Source: Thelephora terrestris (lineage: Eukaryota > Basidiomycota > Agaricomycetes > Thelephorales > Thelephoraceae). Taken from it: a stretch of DNA of 64,000 nucleotides. Of this stretch, positions 54,909 through 64,000 are shown piece by piece. The first letter of the stretch is position 1; each line of letters begins with the position of its first letter. The stretch lies in the NCBI GenBank assembly GCA_015956445.1, contig WIUZ02000025.1:62001-126000 (forward strand), given 5' to 3'. Under the pieces are notes generated by a model. That model was not told the origin of the DNA. It saw nothing but the letters and a program-made list of their open reading frames with translations, and ran no database searches. Both the position numbers and the translations under genes were made by a program.

Positions 54909-57266
54909 TGTGATGATTTTGCCGTTTACTCCCTTTTATTTCCTTTATTTAATGCCTCATCACCACTAAGTCAGCTGGTGCCCTGCCCTAAACACGGCGG
55001 TAAACTGTTTATTATGCCATATGCCCTATGTTTAACGACTCAAAGTCCAATATGTGGAATGTGCTACTAGTCAAGATACCCCAGAAGACCCGAGGTATAA
55101 TACGTGAACATGTACCGGCGGACCTTCATACGAAGATCCCCCCTACCTGGCCCTCCGTTGCCCCTGGACCACTAGTAGATATTCAGGCTACCGACAACAA
55201 GGGATGTATTAATAAGTGTCGCACGTTAACCTCTCGCAGAAGTCAACAGGCTTATTAATCTGACCCTTGGATTGGACTTATGAAAACCATTATGTTTTAC
55301 GACTTATGGATTATGCACAAAAGACAAGAAAGAAGATTGATTCCAGGAGCCACAGTACAAAAGAGTTATCTAATCAAGATCCCTTCGGATCCTCTGTACT
55401 GCCTCCAAAGCTGCCCTCACCAACTCCTCATTTGCCCAATTCGCCTGCCTAATCTCATTCAGATCCACGTCCGACAGGTCCCCGTAATCTGGAAGCTCGG
55501 TATCAGAGTTCGGTTCCGAGTCAGGAACAAACTCGGCATACGGATTGAACTCTAGAGCTGGCCATTGGTTCCTCGGCAAAGTCGTATCCGTAACCGTGAT
55601 CAGAGGATTTATTCTCCTACGAGGAATAGGAGTGTCCCTACGGACAACTCCAACATTCCTGTAGATTTCCTCTTCCTGGATTTCAACAACCTTGTTATTG
55701 ATGGGAACCAACCTGTTCTCATACTGAACCACCAAACAAGCAGGCGGAGACTTGGCCCGCTCTGGAATCTCCAACTCTTCTTCCTCAACTCAGACCTCCG
55801 GCTCGTTACACCTCCTCTGGAGATCATGGACTTCTCCGGTCAACTCGGAGACACGACAAGTAAGACGAACCTAAAAAGGAAAGGGTTAGAATGATGACAA
55901 ATATCTTCTACCCCTACCCCTTACCTTATTGTCCTCCAATTCTCCGGTCTTAGTAACCAGACTCCGGATCAAGTCCTTTAACGTAATCATCTCCCCCTTC
56001 AACAAGTCAATATTGGCCGACTGCCGAACCATCACGTCTTCCTGTCCATGCAAGAAATCTTGGGCGGTCCCCTTCCATTCTTCAAGCTTTGCGATATCCT
56101 CCTTCCTACTGTCGACTTGGGCCTGAACGTAGGCCAACTCGTCCATCAACATGGTACCAACGTTACTCGTATGAGTAACGCTGGCCTCAAGGATTGAGTT
56201 GTAGGTCTGGTTCGTTTCAGTAACAAACTCGACCCCATGAGTCAGGAGTTCTTCTGCATAAGGGTTACTCTCGATACGCGCCAACTTGCGCCGAGACACC
56301 CTGCGAGAAGCTTGAATGAAATCCCGAAATCCTAAAAAGGTGTTTGGTTAGCTTTCCTAAATTGGAATGCGCAACCAGACCCCCCACCTAAGTTGGTAAA
56401 ACCCTCATTAGGGTCGGCGGTGGCAGAACAATCCATAATGTTACCCAAAGTAGGATAAGGGCGGGATCGATCTCGATGGGCATGAGAAAAGTGGTCGATG
56501 TTGAAGTTATTCTCCATAACTGGAGAAACGGAGGAACGACGAGAGGTAGAGCGGATGTTGGAACAAGGCATGTTGGCTGTGTGTAACAAAGGATGGTTTG
56601 TTGAGAGACCCAGTCATCCAACCCCCTTTGGTTATATACCAAATGCCACGCCCCTTCCACGACTCAGGAGTTGAGTCATCTTTTCTATTGTTTACTGCGC
56701 ATGACCCACATGACATCATATGCCCCTATTTCTTAGTCATATGCTCCCCTTTTGCCATTGGCTGTTAGTCAGCCATACCCACATTCCTTCTGAACATTCT
56801 CAGGATATGTCATGCTTTGTAACTGCTTTGTAATGCTCTCAAATTGCTATTGGCCGCCATACTTTCGTTTATCAGCTGATAATTTGTAGCATTAGTCACC
56901 ACGTAAAGCACAGACCATGCAGTGCTGTGCATGGACCATGTTTGTCTGTGTTTGTATCCTTAGTGTAGTCACTTGTCACTGTCACGTCACAAATCTAAGT
57001 AGTATATATACTCAGAGTAGTTTAGCCTGTACTCCTTAGATTTGTTATCATCAGACTCTCCGTGACCTCTACTGCTGTGTGCTAAGAGCAAGAGTATCTG
57101 AAGAACCTTGTCTCCTTCTTTCTCTCCCTATCCAATCTAGTCTGTGAAGAGACTTCCGCTATCCCTGGGTTTGCAACAGGGTTATAATTGTGTATTTGAC
57201 CCCTGAGTGTGAAAGGTTTGGATAGTAAGAGTGCTATTGAACTGTAGAGGTTGCGTCGGCCTGACA
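54909..57266 (+). mobile_element. W element copy D, complete, with ATTT duplication
   Basis: Begins TGTGATGATTTTGCC and ends GTCGGCCTGACA, 2358 bp, flanked by ATTT at 54905-54908 and 57267-57270. Removing it with one ATTT joins the pogo start M-A-K-L-N-K in frame, which independently fixes both ends. Same layout as W-C. Confidence 0.94.
55370..56571 (-). pseudogene. W gene 1, copy D: full length with one nonsense codon
   Basis: Exons are 56571-56388, 56331-55925 and 55870-55370, colinear with W-C and all splice sites kept. TGA at 55792-55790 replaces the CGA (Arg) of the other copies, a CpG transition. The rest is open to the stop at 55370. The coiled coil is diverged (KEDIAKLEEWKGTAQDFLHG) yet heptads are retained. 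Confidence 0.82.
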
Positions 57267-57276
57267 ATTTTGCCAT

Positions 57277-58400
57277 GGTGGCGAAGTTGTCAGGTGATGC
57301 AGTGTTGCGACGTCGAAACTCCCAATCTCCGATTCCTTCCTATTGGTCGTTCGACTCCATTGAGTTCCAGACTCTTCTTGGCCTCGCGACTGCCTCGAGG
57401 CAACCTTCACCCTGATCACCAGACCGCCTCTATTGTTCCTCGGACGTTCTTCCCCGCTTCGCACCTCCCCTCGGGAACCCTGTTTTGAATCCTCGCGTTC
57501 TGCCATCTGCCACACGCTATCCGACCCTCCGGAACTCTGATATCCCCGACGCCTCGTTCCCCTCGCCTTTCATCCTCGTTTCGACTCTCGTTCTAGCCCT
57601 TCGCCATCGCTATCTATCGTTATTGATTCCTCCCGCCATCGATCTCCGGTTATCCCATTGTTCTGCGCTCTCGTCCCCGCGATTCCTTATCGATCGGAAC
57701 TTCCCGGTCGATCGATCAGTTCCATTCCCCGCACTGTTCCGTTCTCCGGGCATTTGCCTCCATTGCTATCTTCCGCTCTCGATTTCTGTTCCCCTGCATT
57801 TTCTCCTGTATGACGCGGCTTCCTCTCGTGCCGTCGTCACCCCTTCGTCATCGTCCCTGTAGTTACTCAGCCTTCGTCGTCGTTTCCCCCCCTAGTAGTT
57901 ACCCCTCTTACCAAGTTCCTCTTAGTTTTGCTTTTCCGTTCCCCTTCTCTCTCATGGACTATCTCGACACTGCTTATTTAGGAGATTCTTCGGTTTCCTT
58001 TATATACTGTGTCTTAGATAACCTGGAATGCATCGACTTAGATCCCCCAGTTCAGTTTCAGTCCGAGTTCTCCAGTTCTCCGGTTCGCTCTCCAGTTCTC
58101 AAGTCAAGTTTTCGGCTTCTCTGTGTCTTATCTCTTGCTCCTACCAAAGCCTACCTCAGCTACTGTACGACTTCACGGTGATTCTCTATCGCAACTCTCC
58201 GCAACCTCGGTTCCTATCCCCCTCCGCTTTGTCTTGAATCTCGCGCTTTACTCTAGTCGTCGCGGTCTTCCCCGGCGATTCTCCAGACATCTTCGGGCAT
58301 CTCTGAGCAGATCTTCTGTTCTGGTGGTCGTACAGAACTCAACACTCAACCGGTACCCACCTCAACTGCTTGTACACTCTTTTTAGGGTATCCGACTATC
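57277..58400. other. Pogo upstream flank, then CT-rich LTR-like stretch
   Basis: Beyond about 57289 (TGTCAGGTGATGC) the sequence is pyrimidine-rich and contains a plus TATA (TTTATATACTG, about 58000). It resembles Y in style but does not align to it by eye. No matching duplication could be placed, so an LTR is suspected but not called. Overlapping plus ORFs here are low-complexity Ser/Pro/Leu runs. Confidence 0.35.
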
Positions 58401-58885
58401 CAGAGTGTTCAGCAAGTTCAGCGGGGAGAGGAAAGTCTATTTTCCCCACCCACCCCCACAGATTTGACATGAGGACTGGTGTGACACCACGTGTGACCAT
58501 AAAACAGTCACACATGTCACATGAACCTTGCTTTTGGGTAAAATGGCATCTCTGCCCGTCGAGTGGGCTAATTTGCCTCAGGAAGGTACTACACACGGGC
58601 GAACATGATGATAGGATAGTGTAGATCCAAAATATAATCATATTTTGTTGTTGTTGTAACCGGCATTGTGTAAAAAATTTTGGTCAAATTTGCACTTTTG
58701 ACATGACTTCAAGATATCTCACTTTAGCCTTCATAAATAAATACAAAAATACCATATGTATGTAGAATGAGTCACAGGCTATATTATGGTACCAATTTTA
58801 CAATTTTAAATTGAATGTGGCGAGTGGAAAGCCTGTTTGTTAAGAGGAGTCATGGTGTTAATACAAACAATTAACTACTGTACTG
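58401..58885. other. Unassigned AT-rich spacer
   Basis: No exon or element end seen. Short GTGTGAC/GTCACAC words at 58480-58530 form small inverted pairs. Confidence 0.3.
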
Positions 58886-58889
58886 CGTT

Positions 58890-59371
58890 TGGCAAACATC
58901 AGGAACACTGCAAGGAAACTGGAAAAACTGGGAACATCACAAGTTCATTCAAAATGTTCCCAGTTTTCCAGTTTCCTTGCAGGGTTCCTGCAGTGTTCCT
59001 GATGTTTGCCGAGCTCAGTACATTGCAGTCAACAGCACCAGTACATTCTGGATGTACCACTCCAGAACACTGCAAACACACCGTTTGGGTGCATTTTGAA
59101 TTTTCCTGACCAGGAACATTGTAAATGCACCAATTGGTGACGTTGAGGGTACATTCTTTGGGAATACCCATGGATTACCTAATAGGAACATCACTAGGAT
59201 ACTGTGAATGTACTGACCATTTTCTGTCCTGGAACGCTGCAAGGAAATTGGCCTGGTAAACCCAGAATGTCTTCGCAATGTACTGGGTCGGTTTTTGCCC
59301 GGTACATTGTCCATTTCCTTGCGATGAACTTGCAATGTTCTGGACCAGATTACCACCCCTTGCCCCTAGTG
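58890..59371. mobile_element. Z-like hairpin-rich remnant (right end only)
   Basis: Ends CCCTTGCCCCTAGTG at 59371, a variant of the Z terminus. Inside, 58899-58938 and 58956-59003 are inverted copies of about 40 bp with one 10-bp insertion, and a second looser pair covers about 59220-59335. The matching left terminus was not found. Confidence 0.45.
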
Positions 59372-59609
59372 ATCACAGCTTGTTTCTTTAGCTTTCATTT
59401 CCCTATCTCCATTCCCTGCGTCCTGATCACGTCTCAATCAATTGTGCTGCTCTCGGCTCTAGACCTCCCTGGTTCGTTTTCCAACCACATTCCTTTCTTT
59501 CTTTGTTTCCTTTGATCCCTTGTCTTCCCTATGTTATAGACACATCATTAGGTCTTTTGACATCATTTTTGGTTCATTCCCTTTGGTCCCTTCGTTCTCA
59601 GAGTCTCCA
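59372..59609 (+). mobile_element. Y-family LTR fragment (internal)
   Basis: Aligns to Y1 from about 20830 to the region before its TATA, with shared CCCTGCGTCCTGATCACGTC and CTTTTGACATCA words. Both ends are missing. It is bounded by the Z-like remnant and by a new element start at 59611. Confidence 0.65.
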
Positions 59610-59610
59610 G

Positions 59611-60660
59611 CTGTCAGGGTTGAAGGCCTGCTTACTGTTTGTGGGGCGCTAGAGGATTAGTGGGGTAGGGCGTGTCTGAACGGAGTTTGAGGAAAGGAGT
59701 TCCTGGAGTTGAAACTAGAGGAGGGGGAATATCAAGAGCGAGCGGGGACTCAAATTGATAGGGGTGGATGGGAGTGTTGTAGTCGCTGCAGAATTCGATC
59801 AGGTGTTGAATGAAAGGTTTGAAGTCTTGGTTGCTGAGGGCTTCAAAGCTGTTAAGATATTCTATAACCGGATAAGGTAAGTCAGTTGGTATATCCCACC
59901 AGAGGACTATGATGGCAGGGCAGCGAGTATGAACGTTGGTGGTTAGGTGGATTCATGGAGTGGGAAAGTAGAAGGCTGGGCTGATACTGAAGTAGACAGT
60001 GGCTAGCACGCTCTCAGTGAAATCAGATCTCCAGAGAAACTGGTGATCAGCTCCTAATAAAAAGGGGGGAGTAGTTACTCTGGCGTCGAGGGCAGCGAAG
60101 GGGTGATAATAGGGGTGGTGAGCTAATAGACCAGAGGTTCTATTTAGCTGGAGGCTCCTGATGAGCTTATATTCCCAGATAGAGCATCAAGCGTCGGGTA
60201 TGACCGGTCGAGGAACAGGACTGGTAGAGGGGAACAGGTTAGGGGCGCTGAACATACACTGGCAGGAGGATTCCTGCGTGAATGAGTCAGATAAGAGGTA
60301 AGACTTGAGGAGAATTCCTCAGCTTACTTGTTTATTTGAGTATTTGGTAGACGAGTACAGAAGAGATTGAGAATGGGGAAAAGAAAGGAGCAAATGCTCT
60401 TCCTTATATACCCAATCCTCTACAGGCTTAGTAATCATACAACGAGTCAAGCAAAAGTCAACATGGTCTGTGTGCAGTTTAGGGCAGGGTAAATGAGTCA
60501 GGGAAGTAGGACCTAGGACGATTAACGATGTGTACAAATAGGGGAACAATAATGAGTGAGTCAATAAGAGTACAATGGGGATTTCCCATGATCGATGGGG
60601 ATTTCTCACGTTTCAAGGTAGTAGTAGAAGGATGATGGGGATTTCTCAGGATTTGATGGG
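59611..60660 (-). mobile_element. Possible solo LTR of another family (minus)
   Basis: The plus strand starts CTGTCAGGGTTGAAGG at the Y break. A minus TATA (GGTATATAAGGAAG, about 60395-60405) is followed on the minus strand by a CT-rich leader, as in an LTR. The far end and any duplication could not be placed. It carries no convincing ORF. Confidence 0.35.
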
Positions 60661-60860
60661 ATTGTGATTGGGGTTGAGGGTTTGTTTATCCCTTTTGGGA
60701 CAATAATGAATAACGATGCATTGTCATTACCCGTTTTGGATTGTCCATTGATCTGGATGTATTTAGGCTGTGGGTTGCCTTCGTCTTTTCCCCCATCGTC
60801 TCTTTTCCACTCCCACCAATCTACAACAATCTTCCCCTCTCACAAACAACTCTTGATACT

Positions 60861-60895
60861 ATGTCTCTCAACGCTACTGCCACCCCCTTTGTTTC
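60861..60895 (+). pseudogene. Possible start of a gene cut by W-E
   Basis: CT/CA-rich leader (60780-60860) then ATG with MSLNATATPFVS, after which W-E begins. N-termini of this style are common in fungal Gag proteins, but 12 residues cannot establish that. No continuation was found beyond FB3. Confidence 0.25.
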
Positions 60896-61012
60896 TGTGA
60901 TGATTTTGCCGTTTACCCCCTTTCATTTCCTTTATTTAACGCCTCATCACCACTAAAACAGTTGGTGCCTTGCCCTAAACACGGCGGTAAACTGTTTATT
61001 ATGCAGTATGCC
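60896..61012 (+). mobile_element. W element copy E, first 117 bp only
   Basis: TGTGATGATTTTGCCG through CAGTATGCC, matching the start of W-C, then cut at the FB3 end. Confidence 0.8.
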
Positions 61013-61019
61013 CACAGGT

Positions 61020-61590
61020 TTCAGCTACTTTTTCCCCATGGGTCATGGGCCATACGGTGTGACAAAATCCCATGACCCATGGGCCATACGTCGCCGTACG
61101 ACAGGTACAAATCCCCATGACCCATGGACCGTACGATGGTGTGTGGGCCCCATGACCCATGGGTTGTACGGTGCTGTATGACAGTATGGCCTGTCCATGA
61201 CCCATGGGTTGTACGATGCCGTACGGTGGTATGCCCTTCCCATGACCCATGGGCCGTACGGTGGTGCTGGACAGCCATCCACCCTGCCCATGACCCATGG
61301 AGCGTACGGCGCCGTACGGTGGTATGCCCTGTCCATGACCCATGGGTCGTACGGCGCCGTACGGGGGTTTGCCCTACCCATGACCCATGGAGCGTACGGC
61401 GCCGTACGGTGGTATGCCCTACCCATGACCCATGGGTCGTACGGCGCCGTACGGTGGTTTGCCCTACCCATGACCCATGGAGCGTATGGCACCGTACGAC
61501 AGTATGCCCTGCCCATGACCCATGGACCATATGGCGCTGTACAGTGGAATGCCTTGCCTATGACCCATGGGTTGTACAGTGCCATACGGT
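61020..61590 (+). repeat. 45-bp minisatellite, FB3 left arm
   Basis: About 11-12 units, each with the 14-bp perfect palindrome GTACGGCGCCGTAC (or decayed forms) plus the CCATGACCCATGG hairpin core shared with FB1 and FB2. Since 45 is divisible by three, long in-frame ORFs arise on both strands by chance. Confidence 0.92.
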
Positions 61591-61599
61591 GGATTACCT

Positions 61600-61800
61600 C
61601 AAAAAGAATATTTAATGGATTACCTAATAAGGAACTATATGATGGATTACCTAAAAAGGAAATATTTGATGAATTACCTAAAAAGGAAAGATTTGATGGA
61701 TCTCCCCAAAAAAGAAATATTTGATGGATTACCTAAAAAGAAAAATTTGCTTGACTGCCTAAAAGAGAAATAGTTGATGGATTACCTAAAAAGGAAATAT
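61600..61800 (+). repeat. Inner A-rich array, FB3 left arm
   Basis: About seven units of 24-33 bp containing GATGGATTACCTAAAAAGG; inverted partner at about 63010-63285 with more units. Confidence 0.88.
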
Positions 61801-61934
61801 CTGATTGATTCTGGAAAATAGCAACATCCTAACCTAACCTCAAGGCACTGCCAGATCAGGAATCCATTCACCTCTTGCATTAGTTTTCTGTTTGTAGTCC
61901 TGACTAACCCAAAGTGGTTAAGCTAACATCATCC

Positions 61935-61972
61935 AATCTAACCTAACCTAACCTAACCTAACCTAACCTAAC
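61935..61972 (+). repeat. Short (CCTAA)n tract, FB3 left arm
   Basis: About eight units; inverted (TTAGG)n partner at about 62831-62868. It is the only layer besides the CCATG hairpin core that FB3 clearly shares with FB1. Confidence 0.9.
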
Positions 61973-63009
61973 CTGAAACAGCCAATCTAACCCATTTCAC
62001 CCTAACCTAACCTGCAGTGGTCTATCCAACCTGACTATAGCTTTGCTTAAGCTGACCCATGACAAACAAGTCCTAACTTAAACTTGACCTTGCCTAGCAC
62101 ACCAACATGTAACATGGGTTACAGGAATGCAGTGCAAAGTGCATACCCCTTGGGGGACCTCCACCTGTATTTAGCCATAAGCTGGCTATCACTTGAACAC
62201 ACCTACTAAGCTGGACCTACCAGTTGGTAGACCTGCAAGCCAACAGGTCCATGGACTATATTCCATAAGCTGTGCCTGCCACCCAACCATATTCACCTCT
62301 CTTGTACCAGATATTAACTTGATGACAAATAAAGCCAATCCACCTGGCTGAACCTATGACCCATTGGACTCATTAATTCATAAGTCTATAGGTCTGTGGG
62401 CCTGTAATGTGGAGGAACACACCCAGCTGGATTCTGGGTCTGTTCAGGTAGGTAAATTTGAGTTGTTGCTGAGTTTTGGCCTGGGCAAGAGATGTTTTGT
62501 GAATGTGGTTGGTGGTAATTGAGTGGCAGGATCTTTTATGGAATACCAGTCCAAGGACCTTTTGGCTTGCAGGTCCACCAACTGGTAGGTCCAGGTTAGT
62601 AGGTGTGTTCAAGTGATAGCCAGCTTATGGCTAAATACAAGTGGAGGTCCCCCAAGGGGTATGCACTTTGCACTGCATTCCTGTAACCCATGTTACATGT
62701 TGGTGTGCTAGGCAAGGTCAAGTTTAAGTTAGGACTTGTTTGTCATGGGTCAGCTTAAGCAAAGCTATAGTCAGGTTGGATAGACCACTGCAGGTTAGGT
62801 TAGGGTGAAATGGGTTAGATTGGCTGTTTCAGGTTAGGTTAGGTTAGGTTAGGTTAGGTTAGGTTAGATTGGATGATGTTAGCTTAACCACTTTGGGTTA
62901 GTCAGGACTACAAACAGAAAACTAATGCAAGAGGTGAATGGATTCCTGATCTGGCAGTGCCTTGAGGTTAGGTTAGGATGTTGCTATTTTCCAGAATCAA
63001 TCAGATATT

Positions 63010-63285
63010 TCCTTTTTAGGTAATCCATCAACTATTTCTCTTTTAGGCAGTCAAGCAAATTTTTCTTTTTAGGTAATCCATCAAATATTTCCTTTTTAGG
63101 TAATTCATCAAATCTTTCCTTTTTAGGTAATGCATCAAATATTTTCTTTTTAGGTAATCCATCAAATATTTCCTTTTTAGGTAATCCATCAAATATTTCC
63201 TTTTTAGGTAATTCATCAAATATTTCTTTTTTAGGTAATCCATCATATAGTTCCTTATTAGGTTATCCATTAAATTTTTTTTTCA
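63010..63285 (-). repeat. Inner A-rich array, FB3 right arm
   Basis: About nine units, inverse of 61600-61800 and longer. Confidence 0.88.
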
Positions 63286-63294
63286 AGGTAATTC

Positions 63295-63665
63295 ACCGTA
63301 CGGCACTGTACAATACATGGGCCATGGGCAAGGCATTCCACTGTACGGCGCCGTACGCTCCATGGGTCATGGATAGGGCATACCACCATACAGCACCGTA
63401 CAACCCATGGGTCATGGGCAAGGCATTCCACTGTACAGCGCCGTACGGTCCATGGGTCATGGGCAGGGCATACCACCGTACGGCGCTGTACGCTCCATGG
63501 GTCATGGGTAGGGCAAACCCCCGTACGGCACCGTACGACCCATGGGTCATGGGTAGGGCAAACCCCCGTACGGCGCCGTACGCTCCATGGGTCATGGGTA
63601 GGGCAAACCCCCATACGGCGCCGTACGCTCCATGGGTCATGGGTAGGGCAAACCCCCATACGGCA
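63295..63665 (-). repeat. 45-bp minisatellite, FB3 right arm (cut)
   Basis: About eight units, inverse of 61020-61590, stopping inside a unit at CCATACGGCAG, which marks the breakpoint of the element. Confidence 0.9.
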
Positions 63666-64000
63666 GTAGTCCTTATTAAAAACATTAATGTTTTAGGAGT
63701 TTTTGTCGCAAATTTGAATGATTTTTCTCATGAGTTTTTGAATGGCCTGAGGGGGGATATTTTACTCATAAAGTTTTAATGGAAATTATGGGGGGGACTG
63801 GGACCCAGCTTACTGGGCACTGGTGCTCCCAATTAGGCAGGTGCCGACAGTGTGGGTGGCCCGGGAGAGTGGATTGCTTATATAATAAAAATTAAAAAAT
63901 TCAGGGAAATTCTGGAAAATTCTGGAAAAATTCCAAAAATTATTAGAAAATTCCCACGAGTGTCAGGGAGGGCAGAAAATGAAAAATGGACTGTGGGAAT
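63666..64000. other. Right margin, unassigned
   Basis: AT-rich, with repeated AAATTCTGGAAAA words at 63900-63960. No exon or element end recognised. Confidence 0.3.

Larger units (their letters stand above)
52445..57276 (-). pseudogene. pogo/Tigger-type DDE transposase, split by W-D and Z5
   Basis: Minus strand: ATG at 57276-57274 (M-A-K) just outside W-D, continuing at 54908 with LNKQAEAAKKKSTEQR. Then come an N-terminal HTH region, RTREHVNEICRARLGAKF and WVDRFLGRHRDVIQTHRA (CENP-B-type DNA binding), and ITVMVTICADGTSVPPTVIF (DDE_1 domain). A TAA follows at KWK, then GYSKKGWTDCKF, Z5, LIIDGHNSHY and CYPAHTTHLYQGLDVVVFS. A 1-nt shift near 52860 leads to TKETFLKIYGEAHIRTLTP and FEKTGVVPFNPDV. 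The first catalytic Asp is probably in YGSDE and the second in IIDGHNSH. One nonsense, one shift and two insertions make it dead. Its 3' end abuts Y3. Confidence 0.9.
61013..63665. mobile_element. Foldback element FB3, different array content, right end truncated
   Basis: Starts CACAGGTTTCAGCTA, the same end type as FB2. The left arm (61013 to about 62290) and right arm (about 62530-63665) are inverted copies around a spacer of about 240 bp. Layers from outside: a 45-bp minisatellite with GTACGGCGCCGTAC and CCCATG-ACC-CATGGG; a second array of about 30-bp units (GATGGATTACCTAAAAAGGAA); a CCTAA tract; and a unique block unlike that of FB1. The outer right end, including TTCAGC, is missing after 63665. 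Confidence 0.88.

Noticed and set aside
57289-58377. Solo LTR upstream of the pogo gene
   Set aside because: Style and TATA fit, but no second copy in the window and no matching duplication; left as an unassigned CT-rich stretch.

Overview
The window looks like a repeat-rich chromosomal region of a filamentous basidiomycete, most likely an Agaricomycete. The evidence is genes split by introns of about 45-60 nt with GT..AG ends, a Plavaka-type transposase, a 2400-codon Helitron RepHel protein with a DUF6570-like N-terminus, hAT and pogo transposase remains, and a pseudokinase of a type I recall as common in Agaricomycetes. No species can be named. All family names come from sequence recognition; no database search was run.

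Left third (1-20 kb). A Plavaka transposase gene (1-5837, start outside the window) is split by two copies of one long solo LTR in opposite orientation. Removing each LTR and one copy of its 4-bp target duplication restores the reading frame. A minus-strand Helitron follows (about 6.3-15.5 kb), with an uninterrupted RepHel ORF ending in a deubiquitinase-like cysteine-protease domain and a five-exon accessory gene (371 aa). The only non-transposon genes come next: a complete five-exon pseudokinase (16222-17551) and a decayed nitronate monooxygenase (18098-19856).

Right two thirds (20.4-64 kb) is a deep nest of mobile elements, many with exact target-site duplications. I use working names. Y: CT-rich solo LTRs of about 1.05 kb. 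W: TG..CA elements of 2.36 kb (five copies, all plus) that carry a three-exon coiled-coil gene (366 aa) on the opposite strand. X: TG..CA elements of about 3.3 kb (four copies) that carry a four-exon coiled-coil gene (465 aa), also antisense. Z: near-palindromic CACTG-ended elements with 3-bp duplications. FB: three giant foldback palindromes of 2.6-3.7 kb whose arms are built from short-palindrome minisatellites and contain (CCTAA)n/(TTAGG)n tracts. Broken hAT and pogo transposases are the older hosts for several of these.

The most interesting signals are W and X, which behave as single LTRs (TG..CA, 4-5 bp duplications, TATA near the 3' end) yet each contains an intron-bearing antisense protein gene, and the FB elements, which are palindromic at three scales. 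I recognised no reverse transcriptase, integrase or protease gene, so the window would depend on partners elsewhere for LTR-type movement.
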